The notes below the pieces were generated by a model. It had not been told where the DNA came from. It made no database searches and saw nothing but the letters and a program-made list of their open reading frames with translations. From Prevotella sp. CAG:755 (GTDB lineage Bacteria > Bacteroidota > Bacteroidia > Bacteroidales > Bacteroidaceae), in assembly GCA_000431275.1 (NCBI GenBank), contig HF989213.1, forward strand, positions 1 to 35,212: a stretch of DNA of 35,212 nucleotides, written 5' to 3'. A program made the translations under genes and the position numbers. Below, piece after piece: positions 15,624 through 24,820 of the stretch (the stretch's first letter is position 1; the number at the start of each line of letters is the position of its first letter).

Positions 15624-16580
15624 ATGATGAAAAATAAAAGAGGGATGGATATAATTCTTGAAAAAATAACTGGTAAAATTCTTCATATAATAGGCTCATT
15701 ATTTAATACGATAGTTTTCTTATTCACAAATAAGAAAAGAGTGTTGGTGGTAAATGGTTGGATGGAATTATATGGGGGAAAACCTTTACATCAAAATTTG
15801 GGAGATGAACTAAATTATTATTTGTTAAAGGAACTATCAAATCAGAAGATAGTGAATTATAAGAACTTATATATCAAGTGTGTCAATTATTGTTGTATAG
15901 GCTCGATTATAGATACGTTAGCAGAAAACAATACGATTATATGGGGAGCAGGTCTTATTACAGATAAAGACACATTGAATAATGTTCCATTAAAAATCTG
16001 TGCTGTTCGTGGGGCTCTAACAAGAAATAAATTATTGGAAGAAGGTGTTCAATGCCCGGAAGTATATGGAGATCCGGCACTTTTGCTTCCATTAATATAT
16101 GATGGTCATAGTGTGAGTAAAAATAAGAGAGTAAAAAAAATAGTAGGACTAATTCCCCATATTGTAGATTTGAATAATGTAAATGTCCGGAGGTTTATAA
16201 ATAATGAAGGGGTTAAAATAATACGGTTGTGTGGATATAAACATTGGCATGATATAATCGACGAGATAAATCAATGCGACTTTATTATATCAAGTTCCCT
16301 GCATGGTGTGATCATATCGGATGCATATAATATACCGAATGTGTGGGTGGAATTTTCAAATAATGTGGTTGGTAATGGCTTTAAATTCCGTGATTATTAT
16401 TCGTCTGTAAGAAAGAATATACCCGAACCTGTAAAAATTTTAAATTCTACCAGCCTTGAGGAGCTATTAGAGTATGAGAAATGTTGGGAACCGATAAATA
16501 TTGATTTAAATAAATTACTTCAAGCATGTCCGTTTGAAATAAAGGAAAAATTTATAAATAAAGGGGATGGAATTAAATAA
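15624..16580 (+). CDS. Polysaccharide pyruvyl transferase family protein
   Basis: The 318-aa protein belongs to the PF04230-type family (ExoV/GumL/CsaB-like), which adds ketal-linked pyruvate from phosphoenolpyruvate onto sugars. Signatures are 'NLGDELNYYLLKEL', 'TIIWGAGLI', 'VRGALTRNKLLEEG', 'VYGDPALLLP' and 'ISSSLHGVIISDAY'. A leading hydrophobic segment 'ILHIIGSLFNTIVFLF' may associate it with the membrane. The gene is clearly the most AT-rich in the window (for example 19 G/C in 60 at 16141-16200), suggesting separate acquisition. Its end overlaps the next gene by 14 bp. Some family members are not pyruvyl transferases, so the activity is probable, not proven. Confidence 0.83.
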   Translation: MMKNKRGMDIILEKITGKILHIIGSLFNTIVFLFTNKKRVLVVNGWMELYGGKPLHQNLGDELNYYLLKELSNQKIVNYKNLYIKCVNYCCIGSIIDTLAENNTIIWGAGLITDKDTLNNVPLKICAVRGALTRNKLLEEGVQCPEVYGDPALLLPLIYDGHSVSKNKRVKKIVGLIPHIVDLNNVNVRRFINNEGVKIIRLCGYKHWHDIIDEINQCDFIISSSLHGVIISDAYNIPNVWVEFSNNVVGNGFKFRDYYSSVRKNIPEPVKILNSTSLEELLEYEKCWEPINIDLNKLLQACPFEIKEKFINKGDGIK

Positions 16581-17619
16581 AAAAAATGGTCTGTCTGGTC
16601 TTATACGTACACGCAATGAGGCCTCGCTCCTTGGTCCATGCATAGATTCATGCATTGATGCTTTGGATGAGTTGATAGTTATTTGTTTTGATTGTACGGA
16701 CAATACATTGGAGGTGTTGGAGGAGAAAAGGCGTCAATATCCGGATAAATTGAGAGTCTTTGAGTACAATCATAAGGTATTAGCGTTTGATCTGACCCAA
16801 GAAGAGTTTGAACTTGCCAAGGCTTTGCCAGATGATTCCCCACGCCTTTATGGCAATTTATGCAATTGGGGAAAGTCGAAAGCCAGATATAAGTACCTGA
16901 CTAAGATAGATGCCGACCAATTGTATTTTGCGGATGAATTGAAAAAATGGAGAGACGTTTGTAGCGGAGCTGTCCAATTGAAGTGGCGCATCAGCTTTAT
17001 TTGGGGATGGCTGTTTATGATGTACTTTTCATTGTATCGCAGAGTGTCTCTTCGGTCTGGAAAACCCTGTTTGTGGATGATTCCGGATTGGCTGGTGAGA
17101 ATTCTTTTTAAGCCATATTCGGATTATTCAAAATGGATGTTGCAACGTGGAAAGGTTCTTATTGCTCTATCGGGCGTGAATGTGTTTAAGGATGACCGGT
17201 GGTATGTGACATTTGATGGGGTGAACATTCATCCTCCTTATAATGGCGAAGGAGATACCGTGATATTCAAAATCTCGGATCATACATATTGGGGTAAGTA
17301 TTATAGGGAAGATCGAAAACCTTATTCTGTGACAGAAGTATTGGTAGATACATTAAACAGAAAGCTTATGTTCAGTTATCCAGTATGGTTTCATGTTCAT
17401 GCCAATCGAAAATACTGCTGCGATAAGGTGAAGAAGATGAAAGATGAACATCCTGAATGTTTCGTTCCGATAGAGGATTTCCCGAACATGACTTACCGGC
17501 AGGTGCTTGACAAAATGGATAAAAAAGCGCATACTTTGTTTCAGATGACGTTATTTGCCCTGATACATAAGATAGGACAGGATGTGCTTAGAAAGCATAT
17601 AGAAGTGCTAATTTCATAA
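16567..17619 (+). CDS. Glycosyltransferase-like protein, GT2-related
   Basis: The 350-aa protein starts 'LSGLIRTRNEASLLGPCIDS', a GT2-like 'R.RNE' opening, then 'FDCTDNTLEVLEE' and a DXD-like 'TKIDADQLYF' (112-121). The large middle and C-terminal region ('WGWLFMMYFSLYRR', 'ALSGVNVFKDDRWYV') does not match a family I know. It is probably a cytoplasmic-face glycosyltransferase of the capsule pathway. Base composition is AT-rich like its overlapping upstream neighbour, so the two were perhaps acquired together. Confidence 0.7.
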   Translation: MELNKKNGLSGLIRTRNEASLLGPCIDSCIDALDELIVICFDCTDNTLEVLEEKRRQYPDKLRVFEYNHKVLAFDLTQEEFELAKALPDDSPRLYGNLCNWGKSKARYKYLTKIDADQLYFADELKKWRDVCSGAVQLKWRISFIWGWLFMMYFSLYRRVSLRSGKPCLWMIPDWLVRILFKPYSDYSKWMLQRGKVLIALSGVNVFKDDRWYVTFDGVNIHPPYNGEGDTVIFKISDHTYWGKYYREDRKPYSVTEVLVDTLNRKLMFSYPVWFHVHANRKYCCDKVKKMKDEHPECFVPIEDFPNMTYRQVLDKMDKKAHTLFQMTLFALIHKIGQDVLRKHIEVLIS

Positions 17620-17627
17620 AAATAATT

Positions 17628-18761
17628 ATGCGACAATACGATTTTCTGATAGTCGGTGCAGGGCTATATGGTGCAACGTTCGCTTATTTGGCTCACAAGC
17701 AGGGCAAGAAGTGTCTTGTGATAGACAAAAGATCTCACCTTGGAGGTAACGTATATTGTGAGAATGTAGAAGGGATAAATGTACATAAATACGGCGCACA
17801 TATTTTCCATACATCTAATAAGAAGGTTTGGCAATTTGTCAACTCCATCGTTGAGTTCAACCGTTACACCAATTGCCCAGTAGCCAATTATCAAGGAAAG
17901 TTGTACAACCTGCCGTTCAATATGAACACGTTTTACCAAATGTGGGGCGTGAGGACGCCAGAGGAGGCAAAACGGAAAATTGAGGCAGAAAAGTTGAAGG
18001 TAAAGGCAGAACTTAGCGGACGTGAGCCGCGTAACTTGGAAGAACAGGCTTTGCTGTTGGTAGGACGCGACATCTACGAGAGGTTGATTAAGGATTACAC
18101 TGAAAAACAATGGGGGCGGAAATGCACTGAGCTTCCTGCGTTCATTATCAAACGACTGCCTGTTCGCCTGGTCTTCGACAACAATTATTTCAACGACAAA
18201 TATCAAGGTATTCCCATTGGAGGTTACAACCGCTTGATTGACGGTTTGTTGGGTGGCGTTGAAACGAAAACGGGCGTGGATTTCTTCGAAAATCGTGCTT
18301 ATTGGGAGGGGGGGGCCGACAAGGTCGTTTTCACAGGGAAAATAGACGAATACTTTGGCTACTGCTACGGCAAGCTGGAATACCGCACCGTGCGCTTTGA
18401 AGAGGAGCGTATGGATACGCCCAACTATCAAGGCAACGCGGTGGTGAACTATACCGATCGTGACGTACCCTACACGCGGGTTATCGAGCACAAGCATTTT
18501 GAGATGTTCGGACAGGAGGTTTACGATTGCCTGCATACCGTGATCAGCCGTGAGTATTCTACGGAATGGAAAGACGGCATGGAGCCTTATTATCCCGTAA
18601 ACGACGAGAAGAATAATCGACTCTATGTCCGATATAAAGAATTGGCGGAACAAGAACCAAACGTAATCTTCGGAGGGCGGTTGGCGGAATACAAGTATTA
18701 TGACATGGCTCCGGTGATGGAAGCCGCATTCAGGCAATTCGCAAAAGAAGAACAACAATGA
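17628..18761 (+). CDS. glf: UDP-galactopyranose mutase
   Basis: This flavoenzyme converts UDP-galactopyranose to UDP-galactofuranose. The 377-aa length is usual. The FAD-binding motif 'VGAGLYGATFAYLA' is at 9-22, followed by 'DKRSHLGGNVY' and 'INVHKYGAHIFHT', and later 'IPIGGYNRL' and 'YYPVNDEKNNRLYVRY'. The presence of this gene implies galactofuranose in the product. It carries an unbroken G8 run at 18308-18315 (Glu227-Gly-Gly-Ala), a possible slippage site. The stop overlaps the start of the next GT2 gene by ATGA. Confidence 0.96.
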   Translation: MRQYDFLIVGAGLYGATFAYLAHKQGKKCLVIDKRSHLGGNVYCENVEGINVHKYGAHIFHTSNKKVWQFVNSIVEFNRYTNCPVANYQGKLYNLPFNMNTFYQMWGVRTPEEAKRKIEAEKLKVKAELSGREPRNLEEQALLLVGRDIYERLIKDYTEKQWGRKCTELPAFIIKRLPVRLVFDNNYFNDKYQGIPIGGYNRLIDGLLGGVETKTGVDFFENRAYWEGGADKVVFTGKIDEYFGYCYGKLEYRTVRFEEERMDTPNYQGNAVVNYTDRDVPYTRVIEHKHFEMFGQEVYDCLHTVISREYSTEWKDGMEPYYPVNDEKNNRLYVRYKELAEQEPNVIFGGRLAEYKYYDMAPVMEAAFRQFAKEEQQ

Positions 18762-19779
18762 GTTCTCCGACAATATCAGTAATTGTTCCCGTGTATAACG
18801 TGGCGGCGCTGCTGCCCCGTTGCATAGACAGTCTTTTGGCTCAGAACTTCGCAGACTATGAAGTGCTGCTTGTTGACGATGGAAGTACCGATGGCAGCGA
18901 AGCTATTGTGACAGCTATGGATCGAAAGATGCTCGTGTAAGGGTGATACACAAACCCAATGAGGGCGTGTCTAACACACGTAACAGAGGAATAGACGAAG
19001 CACGAGGGGAGTGGTTAACGTTTGTCGATTCCGACGATTATGTGACAGACCGCTATCTTTCAGATTTGTATGCGTGTGTCGGTCCTGGAATTGAGTTAGT
19101 GATTCATTCCTTAAAGCATATACGCGAAAGTGGTGAATTGCTTTATGATTATAATTTGCCAAAGGGCGAAAAAATATATGCTACAAGCAATTTTGCTCTG
19201 ATGGCGAAAGAGCAATATGTGGCGCAACGTGGTTATACGTTCTGCAAATTGTTTAGGAAACAATTAATTGACACTTTTTCAATTCGATTCGCCTCTAATG
19301 TCAAGTTTAGTGAAGATTGGGTATTCTTGTTCAGTTACTTGAATGCAATGAACGGAAAGGTGTGTTGCTCTCCTGCATCCAACTATTTTTATGTAGACCG
19401 AGAGGGCTCTTTGTCACATGCCGAGCATGATTTTTCCTATAACTATGTGACGTTTGGCATCATTAAGGACCTGTCATTGGAATTCTGTTCGAAATATAAA
19501 GCTGACATCGTAGACCTGGGACCCACTTATCTGATGCACAAGGCTATGACACTCGTCGTTTCAAAAGTACAGTTACGTAGCATAAAGACGGAAGATTGGG
19601 ATTTTTTCAATCGCTATTACCGCGCCACGTCAATGAAGGCGAAGTGCGACAAGTGGATGGTTCGTCATTTTCATTCCAATTTGTCTGTACTGTTTGCGTA
19701 TTTTTATCTTGCCCGCAAATTCCGAAAGATGCTCGAACGGTATAATTTGTGGTCGATTGTCAATACGTTAAGGAAATAA
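18758..19779 (+). pseudogene. Family 2 glycosyltransferase split by a one-base frameshift
   Basis: The first frame (18758-18940) encodes 'SVIVPVYNVAALLPRCIDSL' and 'LLVDDGSTDGSEAIV', then ends at a TAA. The second frame (from 18928, first ATG 18943, to 19779) continues without loss with 'DARVRVIHKPNEGVSNTRN' and 'FVDSDDYVTDRY'. Together they make a normal GT2 protein of about 340 aa. The break is at the AAA run 18925-18927: one extra A would restore the frame. As sequenced, the nucleotide-binding and DXD halves are separate, so no active enzyme is expected unless the frame is recoded. The 278-aa second half could be translated alone. Confidence 0.85.
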
Positions 19780-19793
19780 TATAAGACACAGTT

Positions 19794-20837
19794 ATGTATA
19801 ATGATTATCGTGTGGTGGTCAATACGGCTGCCGGACGTCGCCGTTACATGCAATACCTTATTCCCTATGTGGTGTCGTCAGGTATTGTGGATCGGTATGA
19901 CATTTGGGTAAACACACATAACGGGGCGGACATAGAGTTTTTCGAGCAGGTGGCCGCCCAATTCCCCGTGGTGAATTTGGTTTGGCAGCCTGACGGCGTG
20001 GTGAACGGCAACGCGAGCATTAACGCCTTTTATAAGGACTGCGTGGAGTCGGACACTATCTATTTCAAGCTTGATGACGACATTATATGGATGGAGCCGG
20101 GTTTAATAGAAAAGATGGTGAAATTCCGCCTCGACAATCCACATTATTTCTTGGTGACTCCGTTGGTGATTAACAATGCCCTTTCGACCTATATGCTTGA
20201 GATGGATGGGAAAATCAAGTTGGATGCTTACTATAATTCAAGTGCCTCGCATCCTTTCTTGTGGCGCAGCGGCATTTTTGCGCGAGAGTTGCACGAGTGG
20301 TTTTTAGACAAGTACCTTAAAACAGGGAAATGGGACACACTGCACGTAGGGCGCAAAGAGATGGGCATGACCCGTTTTTCCATTAATGCCGTACTGTGGT
20401 TCGGCGACGAGATGCGTAAGTTCGGCGGTGTTGTTCCCGGCGATGACGAGGAGTTCCTCTCGTGCATATATCCAACACGAAGAGGAGTATCAAATGCTTG
20501 GAACGGCGATGCAATAGTGGCTCATTTTGCTTTTTTTACACAGCGTGAACAGTTGGATAAGGCCCAGATCTTGGAAAAATATGGCGAAGTGTGCCGTAGT
20601 CAGGCGATGACAGACAGTAGGTTTGCTGAGAGTTTCAGTGAAGTCGGCCGCATTTTAGATGCGGTGAATACCCACGGACCTGAACTGATGCAGCGCGAGT
20701 CTCCCTATCGCAGTGTAGCCAATCCGAAAACATTACGCAGCAAAGTGAAAAAGTTGCTCCCGTCGTGGGTGTTGGATTTTAAGTCGGTGCTGAATGGCAA
20801 GAAAGAGCAACAGCGCGGTGGTTTCATTATAGAGTAA
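19794..20837 (+). CDS. Probable glycosyltransferase (GT-A-like), family unclear
   Basis: The 347-aa protein has an N-terminal strand 'YRVVVNTAAGRRRYMQYLIP', then 'DIWVNTHNG' and an acidic 'IYFKLDDDIIWM' (89-100) that looks like a GT-A metal-binding site. It also has 'SASHPFLWRSGIF' and 'VVPGDDEEFLSCIYP'. I do not recognise a named family. The context between GT2 genes makes a sugar transferase the most likely function. It follows the broken GT2 by 14 bp. Confidence 0.65.
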   Translation: MYNDYRVVVNTAAGRRRYMQYLIPYVVSSGIVDRYDIWVNTHNGADIEFFEQVAAQFPVVNLVWQPDGVVNGNASINAFYKDCVESDTIYFKLDDDIIWMEPGLIEKMVKFRLDNPHYFLVTPLVINNALSTYMLEMDGKIKLDAYYNSSASHPFLWRSGIFARELHEWFLDKYLKTGKWDTLHVGRKEMGMTRFSINAVLWFGDEMRKFGGVVPGDDEEFLSCIYPTRRGVSNAWNGDAIVAHFAFFTQREQLDKAQILEKYGEVCRSQAMTDSRFAESFSEVGRILDAVNTHGPELMQRESPYRSVANPKTLRSKVKKLLPSWVLDFKSVLNGKKEQQRGGFIIE

Positions 20838-20859
20838 GGCATAAAGGATTTTTTGAAGG

Positions 20860-21894
20860 ATGGAAAAGGTTCTGACTATTGTCATTCCTGCCTACAATAT
20901 GGAAAAGTTCTTGCCCTATTGCTTGGACTCGTTGCTGATAGGACAGGGGTTGGAAGATGTGGAAGTGCTTGTGGTGAATGACGGCAGCGTTGATCGTACT
21001 TCCGCCATAGCCCACGAGTATGAAGAACGCTTTCCCGAAGTTTTTCGTGTAATAGACAAGGAAAACGGAAACTATGGCTCGTGTGTCAATTGTGGGTTGA
21101 AGGAAGCCACGGGGAAGTACATCAAGATTCTGGATGCCGACGACAGCTTTGATACGGACAATTTCGGAGCGTTTATTTCATTCTTGGCCGGAGCGGATGC
21201 TGATTTGGTCGTCTCGGATTTTGATATAGTCGACGAGAATCGTGCACTCCGAAAGTCTGTCCGTTATGCCTTACCGACGGGAACACGCGACATGGAAGAA
21301 ATGTGTGCTATCTCCGCTTTTATGGAGATGCAGATGCATGGGGTGACTTATCGCCGTGACATGCTCCGTAAAATTGGCTATGTACAGACTGAGGGGATTT
21401 CATATACCGACCACGAATGGATTTCCACGCCCATGATGGCTGTTCGGACGGTTTCTTATTTTGACAAGCCGGTGTATCGTTACTTGGTGGGGCGCGAGGG
21501 ACAGACGATGGACCCCGCAGTGAAAGCCCGACGGGTGACGCACATCGCCCGGTGCGCCCTGTTCATGTGCCGCGAATATGAAAGGTTGAAAAACCGCATC
21601 ACCGCCCCCCTGCGTCCTTACCTTTACGGCAAGATGCTTTATATGATAAAGGAGGTGTACGTGTTCTGCTTCCTGCATTACTCGCCGCAGAGCAGAGCGT
21701 TCCTGCTCCGGTTTGATGACGATTTGAAAAAGACAAGTTGCGAAATGTACCAGCAGGCAGCTGGGGGTAGTGGAGATGCCCACAACTATATCTACCTCTG
21801 GCGCAGACATCCCGGTGTGAACGCGACGGCCGTCAGGCTGTTGAGTCGGTGTTACATGCAAGTGGTAGCCTTGAAGAACAACATGAAAAGGTAA
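20860..21894 (+). CDS. Family 2 glycosyltransferase
   Basis: The 344-aa GT2 has an N-terminal 'LTIVIPAYNMEKFLPYCLDS', 'VNDGSVDRT' (39-47) and metal-binding 'ILDADDSFD' (90-98). 'GISYTDHEWIS' sits where GT2 proteins often carry the catalytic base (an ED or similar acidic motif). It is predicted to act at the inner-membrane cytoplasmic face on the growing repeat unit. Donor specificity is unknown. Confidence 0.9.
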   Translation: MEKVLTIVIPAYNMEKFLPYCLDSLLIGQGLEDVEVLVVNDGSVDRTSAIAHEYEERFPEVFRVIDKENGNYGSCVNCGLKEATGKYIKILDADDSFDTDNFGAFISFLAGADADLVVSDFDIVDENRALRKSVRYALPTGTRDMEEMCAISAFMEMQMHGVTYRRDMLRKIGYVQTEGISYTDHEWISTPMMAVRTVSYFDKPVYRYLVGREGQTMDPAVKARRVTHIARCALFMCREYERLKNRITAPLRPYLYGKMLYMIKEVYVFCFLHYSPQSRAFLLRFDDDLKKTSCEMYQQAAGGSGDAHNYIYLWRRHPGVNATAVRLLSRCYMQVVALKNNMKR

Positions 21895-21904
21895 GTCCTC
21901 GAAT

Positions 21905-22816
21905 ATGTGGAAGCGATTGATTAAGACGCTCGTTCCTCGTTGGTTGTTTTCTTATGCAAGGAAGAAAGTCATAATTGCGAAGCAGCACAAGGCCGCTGCT
22001 TTGTTAAAGGGCTTGGTGGACGATTGCGATGCCGGCAGGATCGAAAAGCCCGACATCAAAGCTCAGGTGACTTTTCCCGACGATAAACCCATAATTTGGC
22101 AGTATTGGGCGCAAGGTATGGAGAATGTGCCGCCGATGGTGCGCATTTGCATGGATTCGGTTGACCGTTGGGCGGCAGCAGATTTCCGCATCATACGTTT
22201 GTGCGATGACAATTTGACTGATTATATAGAGTTTCCTGATTGGTTGCAAAAACCGCAGATTTCTAAGGCTCATTTCTCAGATGTGTTGCGGTGTATGTTG
22301 CTTTCTGTTTATGGCGGTCTGTGGTTGGATGCTTGTACATTGCTGACAGGAAAGCTGCCGGAGGTGTTGTTCCGCTATGATTTTTTTGCTTATCAGCGTG
22401 ATCCGGCAGAAGCTAATAAAGCCTATTGGGAAAGCACGTTTGCCTTTTATTGGGGCTGGGATAAGGACTTTATGGTAAACATATTGATTGGAATCATGGG
22501 GGCAACGCCCGGTGGCCGGGTTATTTCAGATCTCGCTACTATGATGTGTGCTTTCTGGAAAGAACACGACAGCGCACCTGACTATTTCTTTTTTCAAATC
22601 TTGTTTGACCTTTACATTAAGAGACACAAGGAACTGAATTGCCCGATATACAGTGACAGCGTACCGCACATGTTGCGACAGGTAATCAATGGAGGATATC
22701 CATACATGAGCGTGTCGGAGATTCTAAATACAACAACCGTTCACTCTTTGAATTACAAAAATCCGAAAGCGGCGGATGATTTGCGCGCCTTGCTTGTCGG
22801 GAGCGATTGTAAATAA
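21905..22816 (+). CDS. Capsular polysaccharide synthesis protein, GT32-like
   Basis: The 303-aa protein resembles the Caps_synth/GT32-type transferases. It has 'KPIIWQYWAQGMENVPPMV', then 'KAHFSDVLRCMLLSVYGGLW' (121-140) followed by the acidic 'LDACTLL'. The 'SD..R..lL..yGG.w.D' arrangement, with the DXD reduced to a single-Asp variant, is characteristic. It probably transfers a hexose in repeat-unit assembly. It starts 10 bp after the preceding GT2. Confidence 0.85.
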   Translation: MWKRLIKTLVPRWLFSYARKKVIIAKQHKAAALLKGLVDDCDAGRIEKPDIKAQVTFPDDKPIIWQYWAQGMENVPPMVRICMDSVDRWAAADFRIIRLCDDNLTDYIEFPDWLQKPQISKAHFSDVLRCMLLSVYGGLWLDACTLLTGKLPEVLFRYDFFAYQRDPAEANKAYWESTFAFYWGWDKDFMVNILIGIMGATPGGRVISDLATMMCAFWKEHDSAPDYFFFQILFDLYIKRHKELNCPIYSDSVPHMLRQVINGGYPYMSVSEILNTTTVHSLNYKNPKAADDLRALLVGSDCK

Positions 22817-22833
22817 TAAAAAGGATTCATGGC

Positions 22834-23688
22834 ATGAAACACGCCTATCTGATAATTGCCCATAACGAGCCGGAACTTTTGCAATTGCTGCTTTCCTTGC
22901 TGGATGATGGGCGAAACGACATCTACGTGCATATAGACAGCAAGGCCTCTTTCGACGCATCCATTTTGAAAACCGCTCAAAGCACGCTTCATGTCCTGCC
23001 GGTCCGCATGGATGCGCGTTGGGGTGATTTCAGTTTGGTAGAGATAGAACTTGCACTTTTCAAGGAAGCATATAACCATGGTCCTTATGCCTACTATCAT
23101 TTGCTGTCGGGCGTGGATTTGCCCATAAAGTCGCAAGATTATATACACGCTTATTGTGATGCGCATCAAGGGAAGGAGTTCATCGGTATTGCCAGCCACG
23201 CCACGCAACGTGAATTAGACTGGCGATCACAGCATTGGTTTTTATTCCCGAGAGATTTTCAGTCTGGCAATCTGCTCAAAAAAGTCATCCGCGCCGTGTT
23301 TGCTCGCCTGCAAAGTCTTGTGCGATATAGAAGAACCAACTTAGAAGTGAAGAAAGGTTGCCAATGGTGCAGTGTAACTCACGCTTTTGTGGGCTACTTG
23401 TTGCAGCATGTCGTTTTGATACGGAAAACGTTCCATCACACCTATTGTCCAGATGAGATGTTCATCCAGACGTTATGTTGGAACTCTGATTTTAGAAAAC
23501 GGTTATATAACACTTCTGATGAGTTTGAAGGCTGCAAGCGATATATCAAATGGGTGGATGGTAAGTTGAGGCCGTTGACAAAGGCAGACGTGGTTGAAAT
23601 GCAAAGTTCGGATCGTTGGTTTGCGCGTAAGTGGAGTGGCAAAGACCTGCGGGTTGTCACCTCTTTAATGAAAACGTTGAAAAAATAG
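22834..23688 (+). CDS. GT14-family (core-2/I-branching-like) glycosyltransferase
   Basis: The 284-aa protein has the GT14 'Branch' pattern: 'HAYLIIAHNEP' at the start, 'DIYVHIDSK' (29-37), 'YYHLLSGVDLPIKS' (87-100), 'CQWCSVTHAFVGYLL' (176-190) and 'YCPDEMFIQTLC' (204-215) containing the catalytic acidic residue. Eukaryotic members are beta-1,6-GlcNAc transferases. Bacterial members are common in capsule loci with varied specificity, so a branching transfer is only a suggestion. It is 17 bp after the GT32-like gene and 4 bp before the GT4 gene. Confidence 0.88.
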   Translation: MKHAYLIIAHNEPELLQLLLSLLDDGRNDIYVHIDSKASFDASILKTAQSTLHVLPVRMDARWGDFSLVEIELALFKEAYNHGPYAYYHLLSGVDLPIKSQDYIHAYCDAHQGKEFIGIASHATQRELDWRSQHWFLFPRDFQSGNLLKKVIRAVFARLQSLVRYRRTNLEVKKGCQWCSVTHAFVGYLLQHVVLIRKTFHHTYCPDEMFIQTLCWNSDFRKRLYNTSDEFEGCKRYIKWVDGKLRPLTKADVVEMQSSDRWFARKWSGKDLRVVTSLMKTLKK

Positions 23689-23692
23689 TATC

Positions 23693-24820
23693 ATGAAAAT
23701 TGTATATTGTTTGCAAGGTCTCCATTATTCAGGGGGGACAGAAAGAATAATTACGGCGAAAGCAAACTATTTGGTCTCGCATGGCATAGATGTTTATATT
23801 ATTACGACCGAAGACAATGATAGGCAATCGTTCTTTCCTTTGGACACGCGGGTAAAGCATTGCGATTTAGGCCTTAACTTATATGCCCATTGGAGTAATT
23901 CTTTGTTGAAGAAGATTTATTTCCATATCAGGAATAAGTGGAAGTTTCAGCATTCATTAACGACTTTGTTGAATGAGATTAAGCCGGATATTGTTATTTC
24001 CACTTTTTGTGGGGAAGTCATTCCTTTATCTCATTGGAAGGGAAGAAAAATACTGGAATACCATTACAGTCGCTATGCATTCGAACAAAAACGCCGCATT
24101 ACAGCTTTTCGTTGTTACGATGACTGGAAATATCAGCAGCATTTAAAGGCAATTAAGCGTTACGATCGTTTCGTAGTCCTGACACATGAGGATGCCCCAA
24201 ATTGGACCGAATTTGATAATGTTGCAATTATTCCTAATATCAACGGCTTTGAGTGTGAACAATCTGCATCGCTCAAAAATCCGGTGGTTGTTGCTGCTGG
24301 ACGACTTGTCGAACAAAAAGGTTTTGACAAACTGATAGAAGCATGGAGTATCGTTTGTAAAAGAACGGAAGGATGGACTTTACATATCTATGGTGAGGGC
24401 GCATTAAGAAATGAATTGCAAAAACTGATTGACGAAAAAGGATTAGGTAACCGGTGTTTTCTTGCTGGTCTTTGTAGCAACATAAAAGAAAAATACCTTG
24501 AAAGTTCTATATTCACCCTTTCGTCTGTATATGAGGGCTTTGGCCTTGTGTTACTCGAGGCTATGACGTGCGGAGTCCCCGTAGTCTCTTTTGCTTGTCC
24601 TTGTGGACCGCGTGACATTATTGCCGATGGAGAGAATGGTTTCTTGGTTTCGCCGGGAAACGTTGAGGAACTTGCAGACAGGTTGATCTACCTGATACAA
24701 CATCCTGAGAAGAGAAAAGAGATGGGATTGAAGGCCAAACAAAGCACAGAGAACTTTTCAAAGGAAAAGGTTATGAAACAGTGGATAGAGTTGTTTGAGG
24801 ATTTGTGCAAAGAAAAATAA
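23693..24820 (+). CDS. Family 4 glycosyltransferase
   Basis: The 375-aa GT-B enzyme has 'LHYSGGTERIITAKANYL' at the N-terminus (acceptor domain), 'VVAAGRLVEQKGFDKLIEAW' at the hinge, and the EX7E motif 'EGFGLVLLE' (281-289) followed by 'AMTCGVPVVSF' and 'CGPRDIIADGENGFLV'. It is a retaining transferase at the cytoplasmic membrane face. It is clearly related to the GT4 at 27125-28264, sharing the 'GG.ER' opening and 'CGPRDII..GENG' segment. Its stop overlaps the next start (TAATG). Confidence 0.93.
   Translation: MKIVYCLQGLHYSGGTERIITAKANYLVSHGIDVYIITTEDNDRQSFFPLDTRVKHCDLGLNLYAHWSNSLLKKIYFHIRNKWKFQHSLTTLLNEIKPDIVISTFCGEVIPLSHWKGRKILEYHYSRYAFEQKRRITAFRCYDDWKYQQHLKAIKRYDRFVVLTHEDAPNWTEFDNVAIIPNINGFECEQSASLKNPVVVAAGRLVEQKGFDKLIEAWSIVCKRTEGWTLHIYGEGALRNELQKLIDEKGLGNRCFLAGLCSNIKEKYLESSIFTLSSVYEGFGLVLLEAMTCGVPVVSFACPCGPRDIIADGENGFLVSPGNVEELADRLIYLIQHPEKRKEMGLKAKQSTENFSKEKVMKQWIELFEDLCKEK

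Noticed and set aside
18900..18945. Programmed ribosomal frameshift in the GT2 gene
   Set aside because: The site CGAAAGAT is not a canonical slippery heptamer and no strong downstream structure is evident; mutation or sequencing error is simpler.
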